Assembly (NCBI GenBank): GCA_028532985.1
Contig: JANCIK010000009.1
Span: forward strand, 2,542,001-2,606,000
Direction: 5' to 3'
DNA: 64,000 nt
Source: Stropharia rugosoannulata
Lineage: Eukaryota > Basidiomycota > Agaricomycetes > Agaricales > Strophariaceae
Each line of letters opens with the position of its first letter. Position 1 is the first letter of the stretch. The translations under genes and the position numbers were made by a program. This document shows, piece by piece, positions 24,954 through 36,592 of the stretch. The notes under the pieces were generated by a model. The model saw only the letters and a list, made by a program, of their open reading frames with translations, made no database searches and was not told the origin of the DNA.

Positions 24954-26606
24954 ATGGATGCACATATTCCATCATCACTAATCCCGTCCATTGTAAGTAG
25001 TCATTACTAGACTAGACGGAACATGCTTTTAGTTGACTATATCCCGTCCAATGCAGCTTATAGCCCATCTCCTTCCGTGGTACTTCTTCGGAGTACTTTC
25101 TGTACAGTTTTGTGAGTTTGTGTATTGTTCTTCTGCCTTGTTTGTTGAATTCGCCTCTCCCGTGGTTGAAGACTTTTACTCCAAGGCAGCTCTTCAGGAC
25201 AGGCTGCCCACGAAGGTTCTAATCTACATTGTATACGCTCTGCAAATCAGTCAAATAGTGCTCTTTGCAAACGAGTCTTTTTCGTTTTTCGTTTGGTCCC
25301 GCACAGTGGCCGACATACTGGCCATCCGGAGCACCTGGTTCTCTATTGTTGTGAATGTTGGCTTAGGCATGTAACCTTTTCTTTCTGCTGTGAGCTGACT
25401 GCCACATTACTTTTTATAATTCTGCACATGTACAGTGGCTTGCTGTGTGCAGTTGTTCTACGCCTGGAGGATATATATTATTTCACGCACACGCGTCCCG
25501 GCAATATGTGTTTTAATGGTGGGAAATAACCGTCTTCCGAAAAGTTATTTATAGCTTACTACTTTTCACCATGTTTTGAAATGGTCTTGTAGATGTCATT
25601 CATCAGTCTGGCATTCTGCCTTGCTGCGGGGGTCAAATATAAGGCAGGAGTCAACATTCTCTCCGAATTTGACTGGGAGTTTCTGCTGTTGGTACGGGTA
25701 GGCGCTGCGTTGTGTTATCGCCAGATAGAAAATATGATACTCATATTATTATTAGATGTCGCTGGCAACCAACACCGTATGTGACATTACTATAGCAGGG
25801 CTCATGATACTCTACGTAGGCCCTGCCCATTCGTTGGAGATTATTTCAGTCTACTAACAAAGTAAATATTAGTTGAAACGCTACAGTCCAGCAGAGTTCC
25901 GATTCCAGAACACGATTGATGTAGTCAATCGTATCATACGGTTGTATGTGGAAACCGGGACACTGACAGGTATGGCCGCTAATATTTGTATACTTCCGCA
26001 TGGTTTAAACACAGACTAGCGTGCGCGGGTTTCCTGACCTTCTTAGTGATATGCATCCCGAGCCACCCTCCTTGGTTCATAGTTCTCGGCTCTACCATCT
26101 CTGGAGTGTACACGACGACCCTCATGACCGTTATCAACAGCCGGATAAAGCCCGTGGCATGCACGATTAATGGCTCTTATATATGGCCAGAGGATTACGG
26201 GCACCTGAAGTGTGGCCAAATGAGGGATTTATGGAACGGAGACGACGGCGGTGGTGAACTTATGGTGTTTGAAGCAATGTCACATCCGACAGCGTCAGTA
26301 CTGTCCAGGTCAGCGCTTGAGTCCATTCAATTTATGACAATTCACTATAATCAATCCGCAATCCGGCAGCACTACTTATTCAATTCCAATTCATCTATCT
26401 TCATCATTCAACTCAGAAGAGCAGACAGGCACAATTACAACAAGTTGTGCCGCACAATGTACGGTAGAGTAGGAGTAGAGTGTCCATTTTCCCTGCTGCC
26501 AACATTCTCGCGGCTGAATGTTATTGTACAGTGTCATATATATAAGCAGATTGCCGGGGAGGGGCAGACGGTGCGAGGGGACCACATACCTCATATACGG
26601 CCTTAA
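24954..26606 (+). CDS. DUF6534 seven-helix membrane protein, array copy A
   Basis: Basidiomycete-specific membrane protein of unknown role. Eight exons: 24954-24992, 25057-25111, 25172-25366, 25436-25518, 25593-25697, 25756-25815, 25873-25969 and 26020-26606, for 406 residues. Family sequence: HLLPWYFFGVLSVQ, then FYSKAALQDRLPTKVLIY, a CCVQLFYAWRIYIISRTR helix, ITIAGLMILYLKRYSP, NRIIRLYVETGTLT and VICIPSHPP ... GVYTTTLMTVINSRIKP. Intron three (25367-25435) has a GC donor (TTAG|GCATGT). The C-terminus runs about 90 residues longer than in sister copies: the shared TCAGCGCTTGA end is still present but out of frame, so a small indel has read through the ancestral stop. Function is unknown; receptor-like topology is suggestive only. 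Confidence 0.85.
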
Positions 26607-27567
26607 CCCTCCGTATTACCTCGCAGCCAACTCATAACATATGTCGTGAGGGGGGCACACTCTATGTATGACCGAAACAGCTTTGTGCCCCGGTATGCAT
26701 GGTGCCCACGCTTGTGCCCCAGCGTGCCGCGGGCAGGTGACAGTCACGTCCCATGATATGTCGGAATGGGTCGTAGTGGCACAGTGCAGCACTTTGGCTG
26801 GATAATATGAAGTCAGTATGCCACCGCATAGTTTTTACGATAAAGTAACACATCTGTGGGGTAAATATTATGTTTACCCAGGCATACCGCCGCCGGAGCC
26901 TCTACAAGGACTCCGAGCGTAGTGGTTCCTCTTGAGCGCACCGCGGGAGCACCAATCCATGAAGATATTACATCTACACCTAGGTGGCCCTTGGTAACAA
27001 GAAGTACACCGAGACATGGGCGAACACCTACCGGGGTTTCTATAGTAATCGGAAACACTATTCCGCGAAACGTACTGCGGGTGCCCATGTATGATGTATT
27101 TACAAGACCTATACATAGACCCGTAACTGTGAAGATACGATGGCGCAGTCATTTTTCAAACAAACATTACACATCACAGTCCCAATATGAAGGTTTATGC
27201 GGCGCCGCTTTGAAAGGCCCACGATAGCATAGGGTATACAGGGATGATTTCTGGCACGAGCGTTCCCACGCCTTCTTGACATCCGGCTTGCACACGAGCC
27301 GCTACGCATCACGCAAATCTACACCTGTCCGAAATGTACTGATAAAATATGACCAGGACAGCAGCTTGCAAACTCAGAAATAATTTTTCTATCGGTCTGC
27401 GCGGCCCTTTTTCAACAACGGAAAGAAGCAGCTTGAGGGGTCCGAGGTTCTACAGCACTTCAATGGCTATGCTAGTTTTACCTTCGGTATTTTTATAGTG
27501 TTCTTCAGTGTGCACAGATCCATGTTAGGATTGTCACTGGTCCCACATCTGTTATATCAAAAGAACA
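26607..27567. other. Region between DUF6534 copies A and B
   Basis: Mixed sequence without a recognised gene. A 91-codon minus-strand frame (27088-26813) and a plus-strand frame overlap it, with no motif. A stretch near 27360-27480 is also unassigned. Confidence 0.35.
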
Positions 27568-28101
27568 CCGTTAGCAGGGCTCATGATATTCTACGTACGC
27601 TCGTCTGCTTTCCACAGAAAGCCTCTGTAGTAATCCCTAATCAAATTCTAGCTAAAACGCTACAGCCCAATGGAATTTTGCTTCCAAAACACAGTTGACA
27701 TAGTCAATCGCATCATACAGCTGTACATCCAGACCGGGACGCTCACAGGTATGCTCGCCAATTTCAATGTGTATACGACCGCATGATTTATCTACCGACT
27801 AGCGTGTGTGGGCTTCCTAACCTTTGTCGTGATCTGCATCCCGAACCACCCGCCCGTGTTCCTGGTTTGTGCGTCAACTATCTCGGGCGTGTACGCGACG
27901 ACGCTCATGGCCGTGATCAACAGCCGGATAAAGCCTGTTGCGCGTGTGGTTAATGGTGCTTATGCCTGGCCGGAGGAGAGGGAGAGCCGCAGGCCCCAGG
28001 GACGCGGCCGCCGTGCATACGGGGACGGTGGGACGAGTAGGTATGAATCTGCTATTGTGTTTTCGCCCCCGAGCAGTGCGTCTGTGCCGATCAGCGCTTG
28101 A
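27568..28101 (+). pseudogene. DUF6534 array copy B, 5'-truncated
   Basis: Only the end of exon 6 (AGCAGGGCTCATGATATTCTAC), exon 7 (LKRYSPME-like, then VDIVNRIIQLYIQTGTLT) and exon 8 (CVGFLTFVVICIPNHPP to SVPISA and stop) remain. The first five exons, coding for the N-terminal half and most helices, are absent. Exon 8 and its 3' flank are very close to copies C and F. It cannot make the full family protein. Confidence 0.8.
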
Positions 28102-28320
28102 CAAAACGAAATGATGGTGGTGGTCCGAGTAGTAGGCAATCTGTCCTTGTGGTTGGGCCTGTGAGCCTTGCGCTCAAGTCCGTACTTGGTCGGAACTTGC
28201 CGGAGCCCTTCCTCCGTCCCACCTTCTGGTCATGCTTCGACCCGATTCCGGATACATACATAACAAAATCCGGCATAAATGCATTTTCAATAGGCACACA
28301 GAGTACATGACGTTGGGTAT
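28102..28320 (+). repeat. Duplicated 3' flank of DUF6534 genes, copy 1
   Basis: About 210 bp beginning ACAAAACGA right after the stop codon. Related copies are at 34560-34770 and 37910-38115. It contains GATGGTGGTGGTCCGA, GCGCTCAAGTC, GGAGCCC and GATTCCGGATACATA in the same order in all three. Confidence 0.75.
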
Positions 28321-28836
28321 GGTTACAATACATGTATACTTTCTTCTCACTAAAATTAACCTAATACATCATCATTAATGTTATGTAAAGTGTATAAGCA
28401 ATGTTTTTGCTTCTTATTTTGTCATTATGATCACATTATAACAGCTAAAATTACTCGTATCCAGTACAGCATGAATTGAAGCTATATATATGTCTCTTAA
28501 AATTCAATAGATTGTAGTCTCCCTCTGGTACATTGAAAGGATATTAGCAATAATTCATTGTGTTTTTTCTACTGGTAATATGGGTATAAACACTGGATGT
28601 GATATCTCTAGACTTTATTTACATTCTATATAGAGTATGCCGAATGCAGCAAATCAAGAAATGTTCTCCAAGTTTGTGTCGGGCGCGCGGCCCCATCAAA
28701 GTATGGGGCGTGTGGGAATACTTGTGCAGAAACTGCATCATAGCATCATATCAGTGTGTTTTGATGCACCACCCACACCCTGACCCACCGCCCACACTGC
28801 CCGTCACACTGTTTTTTCTCTTTCTCTGGCTGAAGG

Positions 28837-28842
28837 TATAAG
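28837..28842 (+). promoter_or_regulatory. TATA-like element of DUF6534 copy C
   Basis: TATAAG about 79 bases before the ATG at 28916, at the spacing shared by the array. Confidence 0.5.
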
Positions 28843-28915
28843 AAGTTTAACGAAAGAGTACAGAAAAGAGCTCCCTACCTTCCCAATTGTCTCCCGCAAC
28901 AGCCGTGTTAGTGAA

Positions 28916-30305
28916 ATGGAGGTGACGGACATTAAATCAACACTGCTAATTTCATCAGCTGTAAGGAACTAACTTGAGTGACTGGCGTGTCTTTATTAAC
29001 TATCATACCCTGCCACACGCTGGCAGCTTATAGCCTACCTCCTTCCATGGTACTTCATTGGAGTCCTCTCCGTACAAGTCTGTATGTTCTTCGCTTCTTA
29101 TATACCACGCCCCATCGCCGCATTCTAATGACATAGCGCGTGTTGGTATGCATTGCAGGCTTCTACTCGCAGGCGGCGCTGCAGGACAGGATTCACACGA
29201 AGGCGCTGGTCTACGGCATATATGCACTGCAGATCAGCCAGGTGGTGCAGTTCGCAGACGAGTCTCTGTGGTACTTCGTCCAGGCGCGCACTCTGGCCGA
29301 GGCACTGGCCATACGGGGCACATGGTTTTCTCTTATTGTCAGCGCTGGGCTAGGTGTGTGGTGGTGGTTATTCGGTGTTGCGTGCATTCTGGGAGCTTAC
29401 ACTAGATCCTTTTCTCCTACATGTATAGTGTCTTTCTGTGTACAAGTGTTCTATGCCTGGAGGATATCTATCATATCGCGCAGGCGCATTCCGGCTGTGT
29501 GCATTCTGACGGTAAGAAGCCATGGTCATTTTTGTAGGTAATGACTGGTTCAAAAAGTTACTTTGTAGATGTCATTGATCAGTCTGGCATTCTGCGTCAC
29601 TACGGCGGTCAAATACGGCAAAGGGGAAAATATCCTCACCGAATATCGCTGGGATATTTTACTGTTCGCACGGGTACGCTTTGCATTCTGCTATCCGTAC
29701 ACAATAAAATTTGCTCATAAAACTCATATTTTTGGTAGATGTCGCTGGCGGTTAACACTGTATGCAACATTTCAATAGCAGTGCTCATGATATTCTACGT
29801 ATGCCCAGCTGCTTTCCACAGAATATTTTTGTAGTAACTTTTAATCAAATTCTAGCTAAAACGCTACAGCCCAACGGAATTCTACTTCAAAAACACAGTT
29901 GACATAGTCAATCGCATCATACAGCTGTACATCCAGACCGGGGCGCTCACGGGTATGCCCGCCGATTTCATTGCGTATACGACCGCATGATTTACCTACA
30001 GACTAGCGTGTGCAGGCCTCCTAAACTTTGTCGTGATCTGCATCCCGAACCACCCGCCCGTATTCGTGGTTTGCGCGGCGACTATCTCGGGCGTGTACGC
30101 GACGACGCTCATGGCCGTGATCAACAGTCGGACAAAGCCCGTGGTGCATACGATCAGTGGCGCTTATGCCTGGCTGGAGGAGAGGGAGAGCCACAGGCCC
30201 CAGGGACGTGGCCGCCGTGCATACGGGGACGGTGGGACGAGTAGGTATGAATCTGCTATTGTGTTTTCGCCCCCGAGCAATGCGTCTGTGCCGATCAGCG
30301 CTTGA
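28916..30305 (+). CDS. DUF6534 seven-helix membrane protein, array copy C
   Basis: Intact copy of 312 residues from eight exons: 28916-28960, 29027-29081, 29159-29353, 29429-29511, 29569-29673, 29739-29798, 29856-29952 and 30007-30305. Exon lengths of the middle six (55, 195, 83, 105, 60, 97) are the same as in the other full copies, which supports the model. All introns use GT donors, including intron three (CTAG|GTGTGT). Key sequence: YLLPWYFIGVLSVQV, FYSQAALQDRIHTKALVYG, CVQVFYAWRISIISRRR, VLMIFYLKRYSPTEF and ICIPNHPPVFVVCAATISG. The C-terminal tail is Arg/Gly-rich and cytoplasm-like. Function is unknown. Confidence 0.87.
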
Positions 30306-30733
30306 CAAAACGGACGTCAGGAGTATCTGCTGGCCGTATCATCTCATATCATACACGAATAGGACGTAACAAAGAAGTGGCAGCCTGCCGGTGATATCGA
30401 TATCTCGGCATCGTGACCGGGTTTTGAAGTACTACAATTTAGGCGGAACTATCATAAAGAATCAAAGTGAGCCTTCCACTATATGAAGCCAACTGTTGAA
30501 GGTATAATTACTGGGAAGATATGCACTGAGAACAGTAAAGGCATCATCAACACTGATATTGTTGTGTGATGAGGGTTGAATATTTGAATACACATCATGA
30601 TACTATCATGGTACTACAGCCCTGCATTTGTCCTATACTGAGGGCATCAAAGAAGATACTTAAGAGAGTCTGGTAGAGGGTCACACACGATAGCTCCTTC
30701 TCTCATCTTTCTCTCTCTTGGCTCTCGGAAACG

Positions 30734-31499
30734 ATGAATACAAGTATTCCTTGTCATTCGTTGTAAGAAATCAGAGGTGAGAAATCAGTGTCTTGATTGA
30801 CTACATTTCGTCTCGTGCAGTTTATGTCCCACTTCTTACCGTGTTACTTCTTCGGTGTACTCTCTGTACAAGTCTGTGAGTTGTTCGCCGTCTTTGACTT
30901 GATGTTTTCCTTTGACAATACACCAGACTTTTACTCCCAGGCATCTCTTCAGGACAGACTGCACACGAAGGCTCTAGTTTATGGCGTATACTACTGGATT
31001 AGACGCTTACTGGTGCCTTGTAGATGGCATGCATTGGGCTAGTATTATGCCTTATTGCGGCGGCCAAGGATAGCAAAAGGCCAAGCGTTTTTGCTGAATT
31101 TCACGGAATATACTACTGTATGCACGGGTATGCTCTGCGTTGCGCTGTTTGTGATTAATAAACCTGGGTGATACTCATACCATTGGTAGATATCGCTTGC
31201 TACTGACACTGTATGCGACGTTGTAATGGCAGGGCTCATGATATTTTACGTAAGTCACGCCAACTCCACAAAGAAAAAAAATCAGATCTAATCCAGTGAA
31301 TGGTAGTTGAAACGCTACAGTCAAGTAGACTTTCAATTCCAAAACACATTAGATATAGTTAATCGCATTATACGGCTGTATATTGAAACCGGGACACTGA
31401 CAGGTACGCCGATTCTTTACTAGTTGTCTGCTGTGCGAAGAGTAATAACGTTCTCATGATATACTATAATGCTAGCCAGCGCTGCCTTCCTGACCTTCG
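30734..31499 (+). pseudogene. DUF6534 array copy D, internally deleted and cut by a repeat
   Basis: A start-like exon (30734) and exon 2 are present. Exon 3 begins normally (FYSQASLQDRLHTKALVYGVY), but the rest of exon 3, all of exon 4 and most of exon 5 are gone. Exon 6 and exon 7 (VDFQFQNTLDIVNRIIRLYIETGTLT) remain. Exon 8 starts ASAAFLTF and is replaced at 31500 by the dispersed repeat also found at 22.6 kb. No family-like C-terminus follows. Confidence 0.85.
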
Positions 31500-31760
31500 T
31501 ATATGACGCCAATCCTCGTCCTGTGGGCCAGGGCCAGTGCGGGCTAGACACGCCGTGCGCCGTGCGCGCCGCGCGTTTCAGAGCCTTGGGGGCGCATACA
31601 GATTGTACACGTCGTTATGACCTGCGATGGTTTGAAATCAGCCCGGCGTGGATCATCAAGATGGGCCATGGTCATGATCATCGGCGCGTCGGTAGCTCGA
31701 TCCCACGATGGCGGTTGGCAGGCAGCGCGCGCTGAGCGCTCCTGTGGATGCGCGCAGTCA
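31500..31760 (+). repeat. Dispersed repeat, copy 2, interrupting DUF6534 copy D
   Basis: Same orientation as 22579-22832, with a few substitutions and a short insertion near 31686. It begins inside the last exon of copy D, after the codons for the FLTF helix, and ends after GCGCAGTCA. No target duplication is obvious, so this may be a rearrangement junction rather than a transposition. Confidence 0.85.
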
Positions 31761-32216
31761 GTCGTGAGAACAGTAGGTGTGCGCAGCAATTTTCCGCGCT
31801 CGTAGCGGCGCGCTGCTTATCCACGCGAGCACGCATCGCGCAAATCCATACTACTGGCTTATGCACTCATAAAAGTGACTGAAATACCAAAACACCGCCA
31901 ATTGAGACGAAGTGAAAAGAAGGAGAGGCTAACGTTGGACTCATCACGAACAAGCAAACACTGGGGTCAGCTGTTGTTGTACACATTATATGCTTGATGG
32001 AAGCACATCAAACTTAATTTATTGTAGTGAAAGATGTACTAGGAACATAGTAGTTGAGATGATTAGAACCATAAAGATATAGTACACTGCACTGATCAAG
32101 CATCTGTTATATCAAAATAAACTTAATGGCCAAAGTATTGAATCTACCATGTTTCTCATCAAGTGCATAGCCCAACTTGTTTATACTAACATTCTGATGT
32201 CTCCCGTGGAAGTGAA
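31761..32216. other. Spacer before DUF6534 copy E
   Basis: No gene seen. The final 300 bp resemble other array promoters. Confidence 0.35.
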
Positions 32217-32222
32217 TATAAA
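32217..32222 (+). promoter_or_regulatory. TATA-like element of DUF6534 copy E
   Basis: TATAAA about 74 bases before the ATG at 32291, followed by a pyrimidine-rich stretch. Confidence 0.5.
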
Positions 32223-32290
32223 CGAGGATAGAAAGAAAGAAAGTGGTGTCTCCCTTTTTAAGCTATCTCTTTCAACCTACAGACGTGACG

Positions 32291-33701
32291 ATGACGGCAC
32301 TTGAAGTTCCACCTACACTCATTTCATCCATTGTGAGAAAGTTTGGCCTGGGAGTGGATCAGTCTTTTAATCGACTATATTTCATTCCATGCAGCTCTTA
32401 GCCCACCTTCTCCCGTGGTATTTTATAGGGATACTTTCTGTACAAGTTTGTGGGTTGACCATTGAATTTTAATGATACTGTTTTTCGTCCACACTTAGTA
32501 ACCACCTATTTTTCAGACTTCTACTCTCAGGCAGTACTGCAGGATAGGCTGTCCACGAAGGCTTTAGTTTTCCTAGTATACATTTTGCAGTTGGTTCAAA
32601 TAGTACTGTTGGCAAACGAATCCTTTTCGTTCTTCGTTTGGTCGCGTACGCTACCCGAACTATTGGAGATTCGAAGCACCTGGTTCTCTATCCTCGTGAG
32701 CGTTGGCTTAGGCACGTATCATCTTTATGTTTCATATTTACATAATATCATCTTTTTTCACTCCTTGAATTATTATCTATAGTGGCTTTCTGTGTACAGT
32801 CTTTCTATGCCTGGCGCATTTGCAATATTTCTCGCACGCGCATCCCGGCCATGTTTGTTTTGATGGTAAGAAATCATATAACGTTCGACTGCTCCACACG
32901 CTTACTTTACCCATTCTAAAGATGGCCATCATTTCCCTGGCATTCTGCTTTGCTGCCGCGACCAAGTATAGCGAAGGGGAAAATATTCTTGCTCAATATA
33001 ATTGGGATGTCCTGCTGTATGCCCGGGTACGCTCTGGGCTTTTATGTTTGTGGTGCGACAAATTTGTATGATGCTCATAATATTGGTAGCTGGCACTGGC
33101 TACTAGCACTCTATGCGACATTGTTATAGCAGGTCTCATGATATTCTACGTAGGTCCCGCCAACTCTTCATGGTCAATTATTTGATATAATCGTGTGAAT
33201 GCAAGTTAAAGCGCTACAGTCCAGTGGAGTTCCGATTCCAAAACACGGTCGACTTAGTCAATGGAATCATACGACTGTATATTGAAACCGGGACACTGAC
33301 AGGTACGCTAGAATACTGTGCCCATATTTCGAAGGCTGATGGCATTTGCATGATGATATATATGTACGCTAGCCAGCACTGCTTTCCTTACCTTCATCGT
33401 GATCTGCATCCCGAGCCATCCTTCATTGTACATAGTTCTCGCCTCGGTCATCTCTGGAGTATATGCGACCAGTCTCATGGCCGTTATCAACAGCAGGATA
33501 AAACCTGGTGCGCATATAAGTAATGGCGCTTACGTGTGGCAAGATGATCGCCGCCTCAGGGTATGTGACGGTTCAGGCCCAGGACGCGGCCATATACGTT
33601 GCGTCTGTATTGGAGTCGACGGACACAGAGGCGGTGGTTGGCGATCTCAAATTGTGCTTGCACAATCTAGTAGGGCTGCGTCAGCTTCAGTCAGCGCTTA
33701 G
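32291..33701 (+). CDS. DUF6534 seven-helix membrane protein, array copy E
   Basis: Intact copy, 321 residues, exons 32291-32332, 32395-32449, 32517-32711, 32783-32865, 32922-33026, 33090-33149, 33206-33302 and 33373-33701. Sequence marks: LLAHLLPWYFIGILSVQV, FYSQAVLQDRLSTKALVF, AFCVQSFYAWRICNISRTR, DIVIAGLMIFYLKRYSP, NGIIRLYIETGTLTASTAF and ICIPSHPSLYIVLASVISG. Intron three has a GC donor (TTAG|GCACGT). The tail after INSRIKP differs from copies B, C and F, so C-terminal tails diverge faster than the helices. Function is unknown. Confidence 0.86.
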
Positions 33702-34186
33702 GTCTGTCGGAGCATTTCAATGGTCGGAACTAACCCCCTCCTCCGTCTATTCTTCTATCCTTCAATAGGCCAGTTCCCCAATCTGGCAGATATGTACGTT
33801 CAACCTATCATGTCAGTATAACAGAGGCCGCGTAGATCAATTGTCCATTGCCACTCTACATGGAGAAAATAGAATTTCACTCCCATAGGTCACCGAGAAG
33901 GAGCGCATGGGAAGACCTAAGGAGCATAGAACGTATTGCTTCAAGTTGATGTGTCTGGAAAAGTGCACTGTACCTGTGACAGCAAAGGAGTTCCCGGCTG
34001 AGCCGCAGACTCGATGTTGAACGTTGAAACATGGATGAGAGCGACAGACTCGGGACTTCTTTTTCTCGGGGTCACTCATGTTCAACATGTATATAATGCA
34101 AAGTGTGAAAGGCACACTTTGAAGCCGGTTTATGAAAAAAGAACTCAGGTCAATTGTTCGAACATCATTAACCCATCATTGCTCAC
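33702..34186. other. Spacer between copy E and fragment F
   Basis: No gene recognised. The sequence ends abruptly at 34186/34187, where array-derived intron and exon 8 sequence begins, marking a duplication breakpoint. Confidence 0.4.
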
Positions 34187-34559
34187 AGGTATGCTCGCCA
34201 ATTTCAATGTGTATACGACCGCATGATTCATCTACAGACTAGCGTGTGTGGGCTTCCTAACCTTTGTCGTGATCTGCATCCCGAACCACCCGCCCGTGTT
34301 CCTGGTTTGTGCGTCGACTATCTCGGGCGTGTACGCGACGACGCTCATGGCCGTGATCAACAGCCGTATAAAGCCTGTTGCGCGTGTGGTCAATGGCGCT
34401 TATGCCTGGCCGGAGGAAAGGGAGCTCCACAGGCCCAAGAGACGCGGCCGCCGTACTGGTGCCCCGGAAAACGGACTCGGAGACGGTGGCACGAGTAGGT
34501 ATGAGTCTGCTATTGTGTTTGGGCCACCGAGCAATGCGTCTGTGCTGATCAGCGCATGA
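34187..34559 (+). pseudogene. DUF6534 array fragment F, last intron and exon 8 only
   Basis: Starts in CTCACAGGTATGCTCGCC, the end of exon 7 and the intron, then exon 8 (CVGFLTFVVICIPNHPP to SVLISA and stop). It is closest to copy B (27747-28101), including the intron. No upstream exons are present. It is a partial duplication that also carries the 3' flank repeat. Confidence 0.8.
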
Positions 34560-34770
34560 CAAAACGAGATGATGGCGGTGGTCCGAATAGTAGGCAATCT
34601 GTTGTTGTGGTTGTACCTGTGATCCTTGCGCTCAAGTCAATACTTGGTCGGGACTCGGAACTCGCCGGAGCCCCTTCCTCCTTCCCACCTTCTGGCTACG
34701 CTCCGACCCGATTCCGGATACATAACAGAAACGGGCATAAATGCATTTTCAATGGCACACAGAGTATATT
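34560..34770 (+). repeat. Duplicated 3' flank of DUF6534 genes, copy 2
   Basis: Direct-orientation copy of 28102-28320 with about the same order of motifs. It follows fragment F as the original follows copy B. Confidence 0.75.
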
Positions 34771-35133
34771 ACGCAAGGTATACAGAAACCAGACGAGACG
34801 AAGAAGCAGGCTGCTGTTGGCCTGGTGCTGATATCAAAATCTCCATGGCTATCTCGGCATTGCGACTACAGTGCTCTTCGGTGCACACCATTGTCGTGAA
34901 TTACTACGATCTATGCGAAACTTATCACGAACAATCAAAGCGAGGCTTCCACTACTATAATATACCAACCGTGTTGAATATAGAGTTGTTGCGAACATAT
35001 ATACACAAAAATAGGTTTCGGCCTTACTAACTCCATCAACGGCGAGAGTCGTTGTGTGATGAGGTTGCGGTTCACTACAAATTATCATGATAGGGTATAG
35101 TGCAGTGGTTCAACATCGACTGCATCAAAGAAT

Positions 35134-35138
35134 ATAAG
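35134..35138 (+). promoter_or_regulatory. TATA-like element of DUF6534 copy G
   Basis: TATAA about 84 bases before the ATG at 35218. The flank from about 34.9 kb on (GAGGCTTCCACTAC and following) resembles those of copies A, D and H. Confidence 0.5.
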
Positions 35139-35217
35139 TGAGGCTAGCAGAGGGCTACAGATGATAGCTCCTTTTCTCACCTAGCTCTCGAACCACGGTC
35201 GGGGATCCTGGACCCAG

Positions 35218-36592
35218 ATGGATGCACTTCTTCCACCGACACTTATCCCATCCATTGTAAGAAATTAGAATTGAGGGACCAGTACTAGTATTTATGTGAC
35301 TATGTACAGTTTTTAGCCCACCTACTCCCGTGGTACTTCTTCGGAGTACTTTCTGTACAAGTTTGTGAGCTCGTTAGTTGGTCGTCTACCTTCCTGCCGC
35401 TCACTTTGCATCATTGCTTTTGTTGCAGGCTTTTACTCCCAGGCAGCTCTGCAGGATAGGCTGCCCACAAAGGTCCTTGTTTACGTAGTCTACTCGTTGC
35501 AGTTGAGCCAAATAACACTGTTAACATACGAGGCTTTTTCGTGTTTTGTTCGGTCGCGTACGCTCTCTGAGTTTCTGGAAATTCGAAGCACCTGGTTTAC
35601 TATGCTTGTGGGAGTTGGTTTAGGCACGTGGAAATCTCCTCTCGGGTACTTATTAACGTCTTACTCTTTCTTTCTACTTATGCACAGTGACTTGCTGTGT
35701 GCGGGATTTTTATGCCTGGCGGATATTTATCATTTCACGTACACACGTCTCGGTTATATGCGTTATGACGGTGAGAAAAACATTCTTCCTATAAGTTATT
35801 TATAAATGGTACAGGCGTTTACTTTCTTTATGTTTTGGCTTCTCGTAGATGTCAATCATCAGTGTGGCACTCTGCCTCGCTGCAGCGGTCAGATATGCAG
35901 CAGGGACTAATATGCTGTCCGAATTTAACTGGGACTTCCTGCTGTTGGTACGGGTAGGCGTGGCGTTGTGTTATCGCCAGATGTGATAAGATGCTACTCA
36001 TATTATTTCTAGATGTCGCTGGCTACCGGCTCTGTATGCGACATCACGATAGCAGGGCTCACGATACTCTATGTACGTCATACCGTCGACTCATAGGAGA
36101 TTAATTCTGTTTAATAGCAAAATAAATATTAGCTGAAGGGCCACAATCCAACAGAGTTTCGATCCCAGAAAACGACCGACATAGTGAATCGTATCGTGCG
36201 ACTTTACATCGAAACCGGAACACTGACTGGTACGCTATCTAATTTCCCAAATATTGTATTATCTACGAACAAACTAAGCAGCCTGCATGGGTCTTCTGAC
36301 TTTTGTCGTGATCTGCATTCCCAACCACCCTCCCGTGTTCCAAGTTTTTGCCTCAACTATGTCCGGAGTATACGCAACGACCTTCATGGCCCTTACCAAC
36401 AGCCGGATAAAACCTGCTGCATCATGCATCATCGATGACTATCATTTCTGGCCAGAGGAGCGCAGACTCGGGATATGTGGCCATGGTGTAGGGTGTGGCC
36501 ATCTTGGTTGTGATCCCGGCGAAGGCGGTCGCTGTGCGCAATCTGTTATTATGTTTGCACCGCCGACGGCGTCAGTGCTGGTTAGCGTGTGA
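35218..36592 (+). CDS. DUF6534 seven-helix membrane protein, array copy G
   Basis: Intact copy, 315 residues, exons 35218-35256, 35310-35364, 35429-35623, 35688-35770, 35849-35953, 36013-36072, 36133-36229 and 36279-36592. Marks: FLAHLLPWYFFGVLSVQV, FYSQAALQDRLPTKVLVYV, CCVRDFYAWRIFIISRT, CDITIAGLTILYLKGHNP, VICIPNHPPVFQVFASTMSG and NSRIKPA. Intron three has a GC donor (TTAG|GCACGT). The helix before exon 5 carries several substitutions (VRD, THVSV) not seen in sister copies, which may mean relaxed constraint. Function is unknown. Confidence 0.86.

Noticed and set aside
26813..27088. 91-codon minus-strand frame between DUF6534 copies A and B
   Set aside because: It reads somewhat protein-like but has no motif or splice partner, and a plus-strand frame is equally long.
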